This document shows, in pieces, positions 31,896-43,544 of a stretch of 64,000 nt of DNA (position 1 is the stretch's first letter; the number at the start of each line of letters is the position of its first letter). The stretch covers positions 37,784,467-37,848,466 of the forward strand of contig JBANSL010000004.1 of assembly GCA_037127255.1 (NCBI GenBank), given 5' to 3'. This DNA comes from Persicaria tinctoria (taxonomy: Eukaryota; Streptophyta; Magnoliopsida; Caryophyllales; Polygonaceae). The notes beneath the pieces are model-generated. The model was not told where the DNA came from, made no database searches, and saw only the letters and a program-made list of their open reading frames with translations. The position numbers and the translations under genes were made by a program.

Positions 31896-32678
31896 CTATG
31901 AAATCCTTGGAGGAAACAAGGACATGGGAAGGGCCCTGGGGCGTCCCTGACGGCTCTCCTCCCTGGAGAGCATGTTGCGAGCCACCATGAAGGTCGGAAG
32001 TGGTGATGTTTTGCTGATCATGCCACCGACGACATCAAATTTGGTGGAAAGGCCGTTGATAAGTTGAAGAACAAGGCGTTCTTCGCTAACCTTGTGCCCA
32101 ACATCGCCTAGTTGATCAGCGATGGCTTTGATGGCGAGGCAGTAGTCAGAGATGGTGGAGAAGCTTTCCTGACGGGTGTTGATGAACTTGCTCTCAAGAT
32201 CCGCTGCCCTAGCGGATTGATTGTCATGGAAGAGGCCCTTTATGCGGAGCCAGACATCACGGGCGGTAGAGTTTGGTTGGAGGACGGTAATCAGGACGTC
32301 CTCAGAGATGGTGGCATAGATCCATCCAAGAACGATGGAGTCAAGGCGGTTCCAGAGGGGCTCAGGGACATCATTCGGACGATCAGAGCCGTCGATGTGG
32401 GTGATGACGTCGTGAGCCTTACAGGCGGTTTGGAAGAGCTCCGCCCATGTGTGGTATTGGACCTTTTTAAGATCTAGGGTTAGGGGAATTTGATTTTTGA
32501 AGTTGGTGATGGATTGAGCGGAGTGAAAGGGGTTTTGTGGTGGTGGTGGAGGGTTAGGGTTGGGTGGAATGGGGTTGGGGTTGATTGGGTTGATAATCTC
32601 GTCGGTAGACATCGAGAAGGGGTGAGAGATTGCGGCGGAAGGGAGAAAGGAGGAACAAGGGGGCGGCGGCGGCGGCAA
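31896..32678 (-). pseudogene. Copia gag (UBN2-type)
   Basis: The 260-codon frame starts in a proline-rich leader and holds a typical copia gag: MSTDEIINPINPNP, NQIPLTLDLKKVQYHTWAEL, FQTACKAHDVITHIDG, LQPNSTARDVWLRIKGLF and SDYCLAIKAIADQLGDVG. The natural start is probably the internal MSTDEI. The downstream zinc-knuckle and linker region is broken by a frameshift near 31900 and the Athila insertion. Confidence 0.88.
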
Positions 32679-32843
32679 GAAGGGGGAGGCGGCGGCAGCG
32701 GCGGCGGCTGGGCTGGCAGCGGCGGCTAGGGCGTGGCTAGCGGCGGCGCCTAGGGATTGCGGCGGCGACTTGGGGCTGCGGCGGCGTAGTGGATCGTTAG
32801 GTGTGAAACAAAAATTAGGGTTTCACACAAAAGCTTGATACCA

Positions 32844-32968
32844 TGTAAGTGTTTGGAGAACTGAGTCCTTAACGGATCTCAGAGGCCTACTCCTGTATAT
32901 ATATCAATGGGTGAAAACCATGAGGGTACAATGGTAACTGTACATGTATAAATAATATAATGCTAACA
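32844..32968 (-). repeat. 5' LTR of the split copia element (125 bp)
   Basis: It begins, on the minus strand, TGTTAGCATTATATTATT and ends CACTTACA. The primer-binding site TGGTATCAAG follows at once (read from 32843 downward). Confidence 0.8.
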
Positions 32969-32973
32969 GATCC

Positions 32974-33257
32974 AGGCGACGACTCGAGGACGAGTCGGGA
33001 GTTGCTGCTGCGCTGTGCTCGACTGGTCCGATCTTCTGTTGACTAACCCTAGTCGAGATCGAGAACACCTGTGGTCGACTTCTGTCCATGAGATTTCTCC
33101 GCTGCCTAGGATCCGCTGACACGCTTCCTCGTGGATCGATCCTGACTTCCCACTACTGCATCGGGAGGAAGTCTTGTAATTATTTGCAAGGGACATAATC
33201 TGGTTTGCCTTAGTTTATTTACATTCTATTCTGCATACTCGATTTCCTCCTACAACA
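32974..33257 (+). mobile_element. End of the plus-strand LTR element, sharing a terminus with the solo LTR at 61-63 kb
   Basis: The Gln-rich ORF frame resumes here after the copia insertion and ends at about 33044. From about 33086 to ACAACA at 33257 the sequence matches 62876-63043, the last 170 bp of the solo LTR at 61074-63043 (shared words ATCCGCTGACACGCTTCCTCG and TGCATCGGGAGG). The segment is therefore an LTR 3' end or a fragment fused to the element. Confidence 0.6.
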
Positions 33258-34900
33258 CTAATCCTTCCCATTTTTTGCGACATTAATTACTTGATGGGTT
33301 GATGGCACTAGTGATAGAAAAAAGGCTCGATTGGTTGTCCGAGGTTCCACATAGCTAGAAACCAAGGATAGATTTATAGAGACGTTGTCTCTGGTAGAGA
33401 TAAAACAGATAATCAGGAGGAAGGCTCGATTGGTTGTCCGAGGTTCCTCGTGGATCGATCCTGCCAAGCATGCATAAGGCAGAGATAAAACAGATAATCA
33501 TATAATTCGCATCAAAGGACTAAGCTTTCGCCTTTTCCAACAATTAGAAAACTCTTTCAAGAAACCCTAATTGTCTCTACTGATTTTATGTTTACAATCC
33601 AAGTTGTTAGCATGGACCTCCATTAGATGGGTAATAAACACATAACAAGTAGTAGATGCTCAAAACATGATAAAAGTCGTATCTTTACCTCAAACGCACA
33701 AGGCTATTGTCGGGCTCGCCCCAACCCTAGAAGTGGGTGGACTACACGCGCTTCATTGCAACCTCAGACATTGATTGAAAAGAAACTAATTGCATTAAAT
33801 CAAAACAGAGCTTACAACCAAAGGAAGTCAATTCTGCTCTCGCTTCACCAACTCCTCTTGGCCACTCACTCTCTCTCTCTACTCCTACTAATTGTTGTGT
33901 GTTTGAATGAATCCTAAAATCAGCCCCATGGGCTTTATTTATAGCCTTCTAATCCTTGCTATTCAAGGATAGAAATATCTATTTATATCTAAAACTATAT
34001 CTAAGAGCTTTAAAGATAAATAAATGCAACAACATAATTAAATCTTAAAAAGGGAATTATATCTAAAAGTCTATACGTGGATAAATCTCTCTTCATTAGA
34101 TAGATGCTGATAGATCGGATAGACGCGGAAATCTTCGGCTCCAAGGATTCCCACACCGAGTAGGATTGCCCAACGCGTTACGCGGCTTCTGGAAGCTTCC
34201 TCGATCTCGAGTAATTCTACTCGATCTCGAGTAGAATGGTCGTCGACTTCAGTGGCTCGGTGTCTCGGCTAGCTGTTCCTCGACAAGGCTCGGATAGGTG
34301 ACTAGGGTGTCCTCGATCTCGAGGAAATAACTCGACATCGAGTAAAGATGGCTCATCGACTTGGCCTTCTGGTGTTGTCGAGCAACCCTTCTCGACATGC
34401 TTGGACATGGGCTCTCGGCCTTTCGTCGACATCGAGGAATGTACTCGATCTAGAGTTGTGGTGTCTGGGTGCCTAGCCAGGTTGGGTAGCTCTTCCTCGG
34501 CATCCTCGGGTGGACTCTCCTCGACTCCGGGCATGGGCTTTGGTGCTTTGTCGATCTCGAGTTGGTTACTCGGTCTCGAGTAAGTTGCTGGAGTCAGGTT
34601 ACTTTGTCTTCAGCTTCTCGACATGTGCTCCTCGATTAGTGCAGGTGCCTAGACATGGGTTGTTGATATCGACTAACCTTGTCGATATCTAGTAGATTTG
34701 TGCCTCCGTCCTTGCTTCTTGGTTTTCTCCCGAAATGACTCCATATTCTGCAATATTAAACAGAAACTTATGTAGATCTCCATTTCTGACAAATAAGCAT
34801 ATACTACATAAATTCGACATATTCCCAACCCGAAATATGCAAAATGTATAGAATATGGAACTAAAATATGCATAAAGACATGGCTACTTTAGAGACATCA
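33258..34900 (-). mobile_element. Rearranged solo-LTR-like fragment, same family as 61074-63043
   Basis: Read on the minus strand it starts TGATGTCTCTAAAGTAGCC at 34900 and follows the solo LTR at 61 kb block by block: a leader with GGAGATCTACATAAGTTT, a zone of TCGATCTCGAGT-type motifs (34200-34680), the AGAGAGAGAG tract, then CCACCCACTTCTAGGGTTGGGG. Homology fades below about 33530, where a partial tandem duplication occurs (GGCTCGATTGGTTGTCCGAG at about 33328 and 33423). Which retrotransposon lineage owns this LTR is unknown. Confidence 0.65.
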
Positions 34901-34904
34901 ATTA

Positions 34905-36020
34905 GTGAAGGAGGAAGGTAGTGTGCTTAGGCTAAGGGTTTTTGTGGAGCTGGAAAATCCACGCACGTAATCATGAAGATATGGTATGTGCTCTGTTGAA
35001 CCTCCTCGACATGGGTTCAATATGTGGTTGGGTACTGATATCTGGTGAACTGTCATGAAAGGATGAAGGAGGTATGACATGACCAAGAGCATGAAGAGGA
35101 AGAAAACTTCATGAGAAGAGATCTAGGAAAATGAGAAAATTTCTTCAATGAAAATGACATCTTGCATGGGAGGTGAAAATATGTTTGGAATCAATGTTCA
35201 TAACTCTATATATAGCTATATGCTTTTGCCCATATGGGAAACCAAGAAACACACGAGCATCCAAAAGGCTTCAAATGATTGTAATTAGGAGGGGTCTGAA
35301 ACAAGATATCATGAAGAGTGGCACCTTACAAGACTTTGGATGGAAATCTGTTGATCAAATATGTGGCTACAAGGACATCCCTTCCCCCCAAAATTTCAAA
35401 GGTAAGTTTAACTGAAAAAGAATGGCTCCATAAGTCTCAAGAAGATGTTTGTGTTTACTTTCAACAATACCATTTTGTTGTGGGGTATAAGGACAACCGG
35501 TTCGGTGTAGGATGTCATTCTAGGAAAAGAAATTAGTAGCTTCTTTGCTTGAGCCTATATCAAAAGCATTTTTCACTTTTGAATATCATGGGTAAACAAC
35601 CAAATAGCAGGTGAACCATGTTTGTGAAGGCCTTTATCAGGGGAATGGTGTTGCTTTTGACACTAAGGAAATTTATCCAAGTACATCTGGAAAAGTCATC
35701 AAATATGGTTAAAAAATATATGTAGCTATTATGGGTAGGTGTGTGGTATGATCCTCACAAGTCAAGGTGAACAAGTTCAAAGGGTTGTTTTGTGGATATG
35801 GTATTTGTGAGAAAAGGCAACTTGTGTTGTCTTGCACGTTGAGATACATCGCAGGAAAAAAGTTTATAAGCCAACACAATTCCCTTCATGAAATCAAGGG
35901 ATTTGATTTTATTAAAGGCATATGCCCAAGTCTAAGGTGCCATAACATAACAAATGACAAATTTCAAGAAAAAACTTTGTTGTTGGATGGAGTATTAATT
36001 AAACGGGAAAAATACAGAAC
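34905..36020 (-). pseudogene. Degenerate copia integrase of the old element
   Basis: On the minus strand, in broken frames, the reading includes TTLELVHLDL, FDDFSRCTWINFLSVKS, a YPTTKW block (the usual TPQQNG position), HLKPFGCSCVFLGFPYG and a proline-rich linker near 34950. There are many stops and frameshifts. It belongs with the gag and protease pieces at 37171-38578 and the RNase H fragment at 14060-14736. Confidence 0.75.
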
Positions 36021-36029
36021 TTAAACATA

Positions 36030-37165
36030 AATCACTCTTCATATCTTCCTCCTCCCCCTAATGGTCCTTGTCTTTCTCCTCGCTTGTTCCTAGGTTGTGG
36101 CCGCGACCGCAGCAGTAAGGTCTCGCCCGCGAGTCTGTGTATCGGGTGTGTGTCGCAGCAGCCCCCATTTCCTCCCTTTCTTGGATTGTGGCCACGTCTA
36201 CGACAGTTGGGCCGCGCTCGCGGCTCTATGTGATAGGCATGTGTCATAGCATCCTCCTTCCTTCTCCCCCTTGGACTTTACATATTGTCCACGTGGTGCC
36301 TTGGTGTTTGTGTTTTCTTGGTTTTATTCATCCTGGTTTGAATTAATTGAAGCCTATCTTCTTCTCCTCTTTATTCATGGTCCTTGTCTTTATCTCCCAA
36401 TGGACTCTCCTCTATCTCTTGGGTTATTTTGGATTCTTACCCGCTCTTTGGTATCCCCCTCTATTTGTCCACCTTGAGGCTTAGAAGTTTAAAGAAAAGA
36501 ATAATCGATCTCGGTTGCGTTTCAAGGACCCCCCCCCCCCCCTCTCATGACATATTTTAGATTCAGTTTTGGCCTGGGCTGGTGTGGGCTTACATCTTGT
36601 CTTGTCTATGGGAGTTGGGATCCTATGGGGACTGCGTTCTAGTCCTTGTTTTCCGATCCTCATTGTTTGGCCTTACCTTGCTTCTCTAAGCTTCTTGGTG
36701 ATGAGTTTGAGGTGATCCATGGTACCATCGGCCCAGAATTTCCCCCTCTCCATTGATTCTAGCTGTCGAGAAGTGCAAACAAAAGGCACCCCCTTAAGCT
36801 TGGTGCTACTTCAGCAAAAAGAACCCCATGTCACGGCCGTGACAATCTGCTCGCTCGCACAAATGCCCCCCCCCCCCAATCATGCTCGCATCATCTCTTG
36901 TTACGACATGATTGACTTGAACCCATGTCGCACCTGCGACCAATTGTTCTGGACGACTGAATTGTTGAATCATGCAGCCTATGGTACGAGGAAGTGTTCT
37001 AGATGTATTTTGGTTATGGTGTACCTTTGATGATGTATTAGGATAGGTTTATGGTTTATTTGTTCGAGGGTGATTTTGGTTGATGGTTGGGGTATCCCCC
37101 CACAAAATACTTTCTAATGTAAAAATCTATATCATCAATACAATTTTAACCTTAAAATAAAAAAA
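36030..37165 (+). mobile_element. LINE-like 3' fragment inserted in the old copia element
   Basis: The segment interrupts the copia protease-integrase order, carries C-rich homopolymers (36530-36542 and 36867-36878), and ends with an A-rich tail (CTTAAAATAAAAAAAAG, to about 37165), after which copia protease resumes. That shape suits a 5'-truncated non-LTR retrotransposon. No RT motif was seen and no target duplication was found, so another inserted sequence is possible. Confidence 0.4.
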
Positions 37166-37170
37166 AGTTG

Positions 37171-38578
37171 CTATGCAATAGGTATAAACACCCTTGGTTT
37201 CTTACCAAGAACTAGTTGCTTCTTCATTAAATGGTCCTGCAAAAAGCAACTGGTAGAGGCGAAATGAGCACTGCAATTCAACTTTGTGGTTAACTGTTCC
37301 ACTAAAAGTAGGTTGTATTTGAAATCAGAGACAAAGAGGACATTATGGATAGTTAGGTTTGGGAGAATTTGTATGGTTCCTTGGTGTTTGGAACTCAAAC
37401 TGGTTGCATTGGGTAGCATGATATGGTAAGGTTTTGTAAGTGGTCGAAGGTCTATAAAAAAAAGGTCTTGACATAGCACATAAGGTCGGTATCTATCATC
37501 CAAGTAAAATCAAGATTTGCTTTTCCACAATGTGCACTTGAACCTTAACTTTTAACAAGCAAGAGAGAGCATAAAGTCAGATACCTACCAAGGAGCATCC
37601 AAAAAAAATTAGTGGTTTGCTTTGAGTGTTTCCCTTAATTATTGAGCAATTGCAAAAATTGATTACATTGTTATATTGTGAATCCTGTAATAGCTAGTAT
37701 GTTACTTTCTATAGTTTCGGATGCCTAAGCTGCTGCTTTTATGTTCTGCTGGTTTTGTCCTTGCCCTTGCCCTTAACCTTGGGTCTGTGTCTTGTTGTTG
37801 GGATAACCAAGTAGAATTCCACTTCGTGTCATGTCTTTTTGCAATGAGAACACACATAGGTCAGCCTCTTCATTGGAATTTATCCGATCAACATTCTTGA
37901 TTTGCCCCCTACACATTCATAGTTGATGAATCAGTCCTAAACTGTGTGCCTACCTTGACCTCTCTTTGCTTCTCTTCTTAATGTAACATCAAACAAGCTT
38001 CTGCAATGGACAAAGTTGGGCTCATCATTAGGACGGTACCTCTTACTTCACTATAGCTCTCATTTACCCCATTAGCGACTGAATCCATCTCCTTTCTTCT
38101 TGGCGCTTTGTCAACACAATCGTCATTCCACAACTGCATCTTGAAAGAGACTGTAATGCACTCAATTCATCCCACAACCTCTTGATCCTCTTGAAGAAAG
38201 ACGAAAACGAATCACTTCCTTGAGCTATTGTATGCATCTCCTTTTCAACGGAAAATCTTTGTGTGGGATTGGACTGATCAAAATGAGTGCAAAATTCCAT
38301 TCACATCTCATGCACAAAGTCAATATAGATCACACTCTCTGCAATTTCTTTACTAAGTTCATTCAAAATCCAAATGAGTCTAGATCGGATCTTTTGTAAG
38401 AACCTCGAATGAAACTTATCTTATTCTTTGTTGAAAGAGAAATCAACAGACTTTGTTTCAACATACAAAAACCCATTTCATCAAAAGCTTTCGAGACTAG
38501 AACCAGGTCGGAAGTCTTCAAGAATGGAAAAAGAGTGAGATGCTCTAATACCATGTCGAAAGTGACGAACTTAAGCAT
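37171..38578 (-). pseudogene. Degenerate copia gag and protease
   Basis: On the minus strand gag contains KEMHTIAQGSDSFSSFF and KRIKRLWDELSALQSLSRC, clear UBN2-type copia gag. Further on, the protease-adjacent reading includes PYHIMLPNATSLSSKHQG and LFVSDFKYNLLLVEQLT. Numerous stops break the frames. The 5' LTR and primer-binding site lie just to the right. Confidence 0.8.
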
Positions 38579-38835
38579 CCCCCATTGAAGTTGTTATGAG
38601 AAGCTTCAAGAAAAAAAGGAGAAAAAAAACAAAAAAGAGCTTTGAGGAGGAAGCTGGGTTGTTAGCCATTTCTCATTGAATGTAAATGACTCTGTTTACA
38701 ACTGATGACAACTATTTATAATGGTTCATCACATGACAAGCATGAGCACACCATATTTTGTTACAAGAGTGAAAAATACAAATGCTCCTACTGTGACTCA
38801 AAACTAATGATGAGTTGCAAAATGTAACCCCATCA
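38554..38835 (-). repeat. 5' LTR of the old copia element
   Basis: Next to it, on the minus strand, is TGGTATTAGAG, an initiator-Met primer-binding site with one change (38543-38553). The LTR matches 13775-13981. The candidate flanks (AAAAG on the left, AATTG on the right) do not agree, so a common insertion event is inferred from order and orientation only. Confidence 0.75.
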
Positions 38836-39131
38836 AATTGGAAGTATGTGAAAAAATTATAACTCAAATTGATCAAAGGAGAATTCTAGAGAACAAGATC
38901 AAAGCCTTAGCAAAGCTAGAACAACAAGTTATAGTAGGTGCTTGAGGGCTTCCATATTCCAGAGAAGATGTATTATCAAAAGATCATTTAGAAGCCCTCA
39001 AGCATTGAGTTCATGTAAGAAAAAGGTTGGACAAGACAAAACAGAACATGAGAATCCTTTAGGCATGATATCAATTTCCCGTTGGCATTAAAAAGTCATG
39101 GGAAAAATCAAGTAAATCCTGCCACATATAC
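38836..39131. other. Intergenic stretch with a 13-bp inverted repeat
   Basis: TGCTTGAGGGCTT (38939-38951) and its exact inverse (38992-39004) could form a stem with a 40-nt loop. No gene was recognised. Confidence 0.4.
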
Positions 39132-39299
39132 TATTAACGTACACTTTCTTTCTTATTTATTTTCCTTATTCTGAAGACAATATTCCTTATTATCTCTCTA
39201 CATTATGATTGGTTATCATTTCTATAAGCTTAATTATCTCCTTAGTTTTCCTCTTTACAATTAGTCATCTTCTATATAAAGACATATGATGATGTCATA

Positions 39300-40235
39300 A
39301 ATACATATGGGTGGATGCAAGCATAAATGAGGTTCTCACTATACAAATTAATAAAACCTTAATAAAAAATGACAAATAGAGGATGTTATCATTTTCGTTT
39401 AAAATGAGGCTTATATGAATAAAAAATCATAAGGGAGATATCCTATAAGGATCCAAAACCCTTATCACAGTGAGTTATATTTGGTCACCGACAAGATGTT
39501 CACAAGATCTAGAGTAGTACACTGGTAGAGTAAAGGGGTCTTATGGTCAAATCTGAGTAGCTACTTTACACTTCCCTTCTTTTTTTTTGTTAATCAACAT
39601 TTGGATCTCATGAAATGTCCCCTCTCTATCTGTGACCCATTATTGCATGAGACGTGGCCTATCATGCCTTATAGATTACCTTTGATCAAAAGGGGTGACA
39701 CGAAGGAGATTCAAACCCCCAACCTCCACGTACCAATGCAATGTACTAATCATTGCGCCACTGCATCCAACTTGTCACCGAATGTGGGAAAAACCACTAG
39801 CTATTCTCCATTACATGTGTCCCTCTTTGATGTTACACATGTCGATAAAGCAACAACATATGTTGATCATGCAAACCCCAAACTTGTCTGCAAAAGGGGA
39901 TGTGAGGCATAAAATATGGGGTTGGTTTTGGGAATCTCAAACGTCTTGGGCCGAGTTCCATGACTTTGATCGAGAGTCTTTTGGCTTTGAGGGTCCTTTT
40001 TCGATCGGGAATCTTCTCAGCTGGTGAGGACTGAAACATGATGTAGTCCAAGGGAGAAAGGTAGTCCATGAATAACTCAAACTCGAATCGACCCAGGTTT
40101 TGGCAGGGACAGTAATTCCGTCATGCATCTTAGGTAAGCCCAATCACTCGAAATCTTCCACACTCTGCTCGATCTCAGAACCAGCTGGAACAAGATTCTA
40201 AAATCGGGCTTTGTCAACATATTTCACTTATTGTA
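39300..40235. mobile_element. Insert within the copia 5' LTR, containing a tRNA-derived SINE-like part
   Basis: On the minus strand, TGGCGCAATGATTAG (about 39746-39760) fits a polymerase III A box and GGTTTGAATCT (39708-39718) fits a B box, with tRNA-like spacing. The T-rich run at 39581-39590 would be on the 3' side as an A-rich tail. The rest of the insert is not recognised. Confidence 0.45.
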
Positions 40236-40329
40236 ATTCAATTGAATGAATAAACGCTTACATTTCCCAAAAGTCTATATGGTATTAGTTTTCTAGGATT
40301 CCAGACATTAATCCAACATACTTCCTGAT

Positions 40330-40790
40330 GTCAGACAACAAGCACACTCCACAATTTGAGTCATGGGAGAAATCAAATCATCCACTCTTTCTCCACTACT
40401 CCGATCAATTGGGCGTCGTCTTGGTATCGCAACCATTGGTGGAAAATAATTATACAACATTGACACAATCCATGATGATGATAATAAAAAAAATAAGGTT
40501 GGATTTGTTGATGGAACACTTCCTAAACCGAGCAACAAACTGACTAAAGAGTTGCAATAGGAGCGTTGCAACATTCTTGTCAAAACATGACTGCTTGGAT
40601 CCATGTAAAAGGAGATCTCAAAGAGCGTACGTAATCCACTTCAAAGATGCCAAAGGTATTTGGCTTAAACTCAAGGAAAGATTTATGCATACTAATACAA
40701 TTTCTTTGTTCCATATCGAAAAAGCCATTCATGATTGCCAATAAGGAACAGAGTCAGTCAATTCATTCATTCACTAAGATAAAAGCTCTT
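40330..40790 (+). pseudogene. Copia gag remnant
   Basis: Broken plus-strand frames read HPLFLHYSDQLGVVLVSQPL, VENNYTTLTQSM, AKGIWLKLKERF and LFHIEKAIHDCQ, the usual copia gag order. Stops and frameshifts separate the pieces. Confidence 0.75.
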
Positions 40791-41279
40791 TCGGAAGAGA
40801 AGGGTGCACTCATTGCCCTCTCACTGCCAATTTTGGGGCGATTCCATCCTTACCGCCACTTACTTCATAAATCGCATGCTAACTTGCAATTTAAACAACA
40901 AAACTCATTTTGAATAACTTTTTAGCAAACCACACATTTATTCTCATTTACGTGTTTTTCGATGCCGATATTTTGTATCAACACATCCCCATCATCTAAA
41001 CAAATTTGAACATCGAATTTGCATGACATTCAAGAGACCAAATTTTATCTCACAAATCAATTCAAACTCCAAGACATGGTACCACCAAATACTTCCTCGG
41101 AATCAAAGTCGCACAATCCACAATAAGGATCACTCTTTGCTAGAGAAACTATGCTCTATAAATCCTCGAAGACAAAGACTTTCTTGGAGCCAAAACAACC
41201 ATTGTTCCACTTGATTAAAATTTAGTTCTTCGTGAAAATGAAGACGACCTTCTATCGGAAATCCATCTATAGACAAATA

Positions 41280-41690
41280 GTCGGGCGCCTAATCGACCTT
41301 ACTATTACACGCCCTGATCTTGTTTACGTTGTCCACATTCTAAGCTAATTCATGTCTTTGATCCCCAACTCACAACGCCTCCGCTACATCAAGGGAACAC
41401 CCGACCAAGACATTTTCCTTCCTAGCAACCTATTGCTACACTAAGTAGGTTCATTGTCGAGATACATGCCGCTCCACCACTAGTTACACGATATTCTTAG
41501 GTGGTTCGTCAATCTCTTGGAAGACTAGAAATCAAGGCACGATGTCTCGCTCAAGCACCGAAGCAGAATACCGTTATATGATCCTTTATACACATTCGTA
41601 GCAAAGACCAACCCGCCGACCAGTTTATAAAGCCACTTGGTTTGGTGATCTTCTCGAGTCTATTATACAAGTTGAGTGTCATCAACATAC
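41280..41690 (+). pseudogene. Copia RNase H remnant
   Basis: Plus-strand readings include LTITRPDLVYVVHILS, LRYIKGTPDQDIFLPS and a serine/alanine/glutamate block matching the SSTEAEYR region, in several frames. It is followed by the polypurine tract and 3' LTR. Confidence 0.75.
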
Positions 41691-41922
41691 ACTCCACTTG
41701 AGGGAGAGTATTAACATACACTTTCCTTCTTATTTGTTTTCTTTATTCCAAAGATAATATCCCTTATTATCTCTCTACATTAGGATTTATCTTTTCTATT
41801 CGCTTAATTATATCCCTACTTTTCCTCTTCACCATTAGCCATGTGGCATCTTCCGTATAAAGATATATTCAACCTAAGTTGAATGAATAAACGCTTACCT
41901 TTCACAAGGCTCTATATATACA

Positions 41923-43329
41923 ATTCTACCAACTATACTAATTCAATCATAAACATGGGAGTCGTAGAAAAATAACCAACATTCGATATGAAATATTACA
42001 ATGGATATATATACATAAGATACCACTAACTATAAACATCCAACATATATTTTGTTATGCAACAGAGTTCCAATACATGATAAAAATGAATAAAGTAGAT
42101 ATGACTTTAATATATATGAAGCCAAAATTTCCTGGCTCACTAACAAAATGCTATTCATTTCCTCTACGTTATCACTCTCATTTTCCTTGTCTGCGACCTT
42201 GTAAAGTACAGTTGTGGTTAGGACTTGAAGATGATTAAAAAAAAATCGCTATCACATAAAAGCTAATGCATACATTGATCGATCAGTACGGGGAAAAAAT
42301 AAACTCCATTCCAGAACTTGAGGCATCTAGGTGGCAGTTGTTCCCTGTGCACTCGATCACTGTCAGTTGTAGCAACTTACTAGCTGATTCCGTCTGAGGG
42401 GTCTTCGCCGTTGGTTATTCGGTAACACCACTACTGTAACCTGCTTTAAAATAAAGGTGTTAAGATCAATTACTTAGATTATTGCTTGGGATCGGAAGAG
42501 TTGTCGGTGATCATGTTCGATCATTAATCAATCATCAAAACTGTATCTGTTGATGATGATTTAGCAGATTTAAAGGGGTCAATAATACAAAGAACAATGT
42601 TTGGAAAAGGAATTCAATAATTTAGTGTTGGGAGCCACTTATTGCCCCCAAAATGGAACACAAACTTCACAAAGCAGACAACAACCAGACCCATCTTTCA
42701 CACTAATAAAGTAAAAGACTAATCATTTTTTGAGATCTTAACCGACTTTAAAGGCTTGGATCCAATCTTTTAATGGACTATTCACACTAAACAAGCTCTT
42801 GTCTTCGGTCTTTCTCTTGAAGGCCCTCTTTGATACTGTACATACATCCATTTAGGGCTCGTTTGGTATTAATTTTGGAAAGGTAGAGTGAAAGGAAATA
42901 AATGTAACTCATTCATAGTTTAAGATACATTGTTAAAAAAAATTAATCATTATCTTTTCCTCTCAATTTTTCATACAAAATTGGTTTTGTTCCTCCTTAT
43001 TTCATTCAGTCGTTTGAACCAGGGATAACCATATCCCCTATACTCTAATCATTACCTGTCATATTTTTCATACAAAAAAAATACCCCTCCGGTCGGAAAT
43101 AAACGATGGTTAACTTTTGTGCACATAATTTTTGGAGCTAAAAATTATATAAAATCATATTTTTAAAAAAAAAAATTCAAAAAAATAATTTGTTTTCGTT
43201 CCGTTTACCTTACCTGTTTATACAAAACAAGCCCTTACATAAGGGAGACTTGGGACTTGCAAGCAACTTATAATAGAACTGCAAGGATTTACTTTCACGA
43301 TCGATCACGGGTGAAATGAATGTATGATT
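41923..43329. other. AT-rich intergenic stretch
   Basis: No gene was recognised. TCCGGTCGGAAATAAACGATGG near 43087 looks like a solitary MITE end, but its partner was not found. Confidence 0.4.
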
Positions 43330-43452
43330 TGGGCCAATCTTGATCTTGAACAATGTCAGGCCCATGAGAGAGTAACAAGTGAGGCCCAGCCTAGTAACCA
43401 AAAAACACTAACTCGGTGGCTATAACTTGAAAGTTCCCATTGGAAACCCTAA
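43330..43452 (+). promoter_or_regulatory. RPL26 promoter: site II elements and telo-box
   Basis: TGGGCC at 43330-43335 and GGCCCA at 43359-43364 and 43383-43388 are site II-type elements. AAACCCTAA at 43443-43451 is a telo-box. This combination is characteristic of plant ribosomal-protein and other growth-linked promoters, and it lies 90-215 bp upstream of the RPL26 start codon. Confidence 0.75.
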
Positions 43453-43544
43453 TCTAAGCCTGTTGCCGTCGCTCCCAAAACAACACAGTAGAGTAAAGGA
43501 AGGTGGGGATTTAGACTTCAGAGTAAGCAAATCCGCCGGCGAAG

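Larger units (their letters stand above)
16697..32968 (-). mobile_element. Ty1/copia retrotransposon, split by an Athila element
   Basis: The borders are TGTATATATATCAATGGG (16697) and GCTAACA (32968), flanked by GATCC on both sides (16692-16696 and 32969-32973). Without the Athila element (20147-31707) and its duplicated GTATC, the element is about 4.7 kb, the usual copia size. The minus-strand order is 5' LTR, primer-binding site (TGGTATCAAGC), gag, protease, integrase, RT, RNase H, a purine tract (TAAGGGAGGA) and 3' LTR. Frameshifts in pol make it non-autonomous now. Confidence 0.88.
39132..41922 (+). mobile_element. Degraded plus-strand Ty1/copia element
   Basis: LTR copies start TATTAACGTACACTTTC (39132) and TATTAACATACACTTTC (41709) and share TTATCTCTCTACATTA and GAATGAATAAACGCTTAC. 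The 5' LTR is interrupted from about 39300 to 40235. Its end at about 40279 is followed by TGGTATTAG (primer-binding site). A purine tract GAGGGAGAG precedes the 3' LTR. The interior holds decayed gag (40330-40790) and RNase H (41280-41690); protease, integrase and most of RT are gone. Confidence 0.75.

Noticed and set aside
36719..37030. 103-codon ORF in the LINE-like fragment
   Set aside because: No reverse transcriptase, endonuclease or zinc-knuckle pattern is visible.
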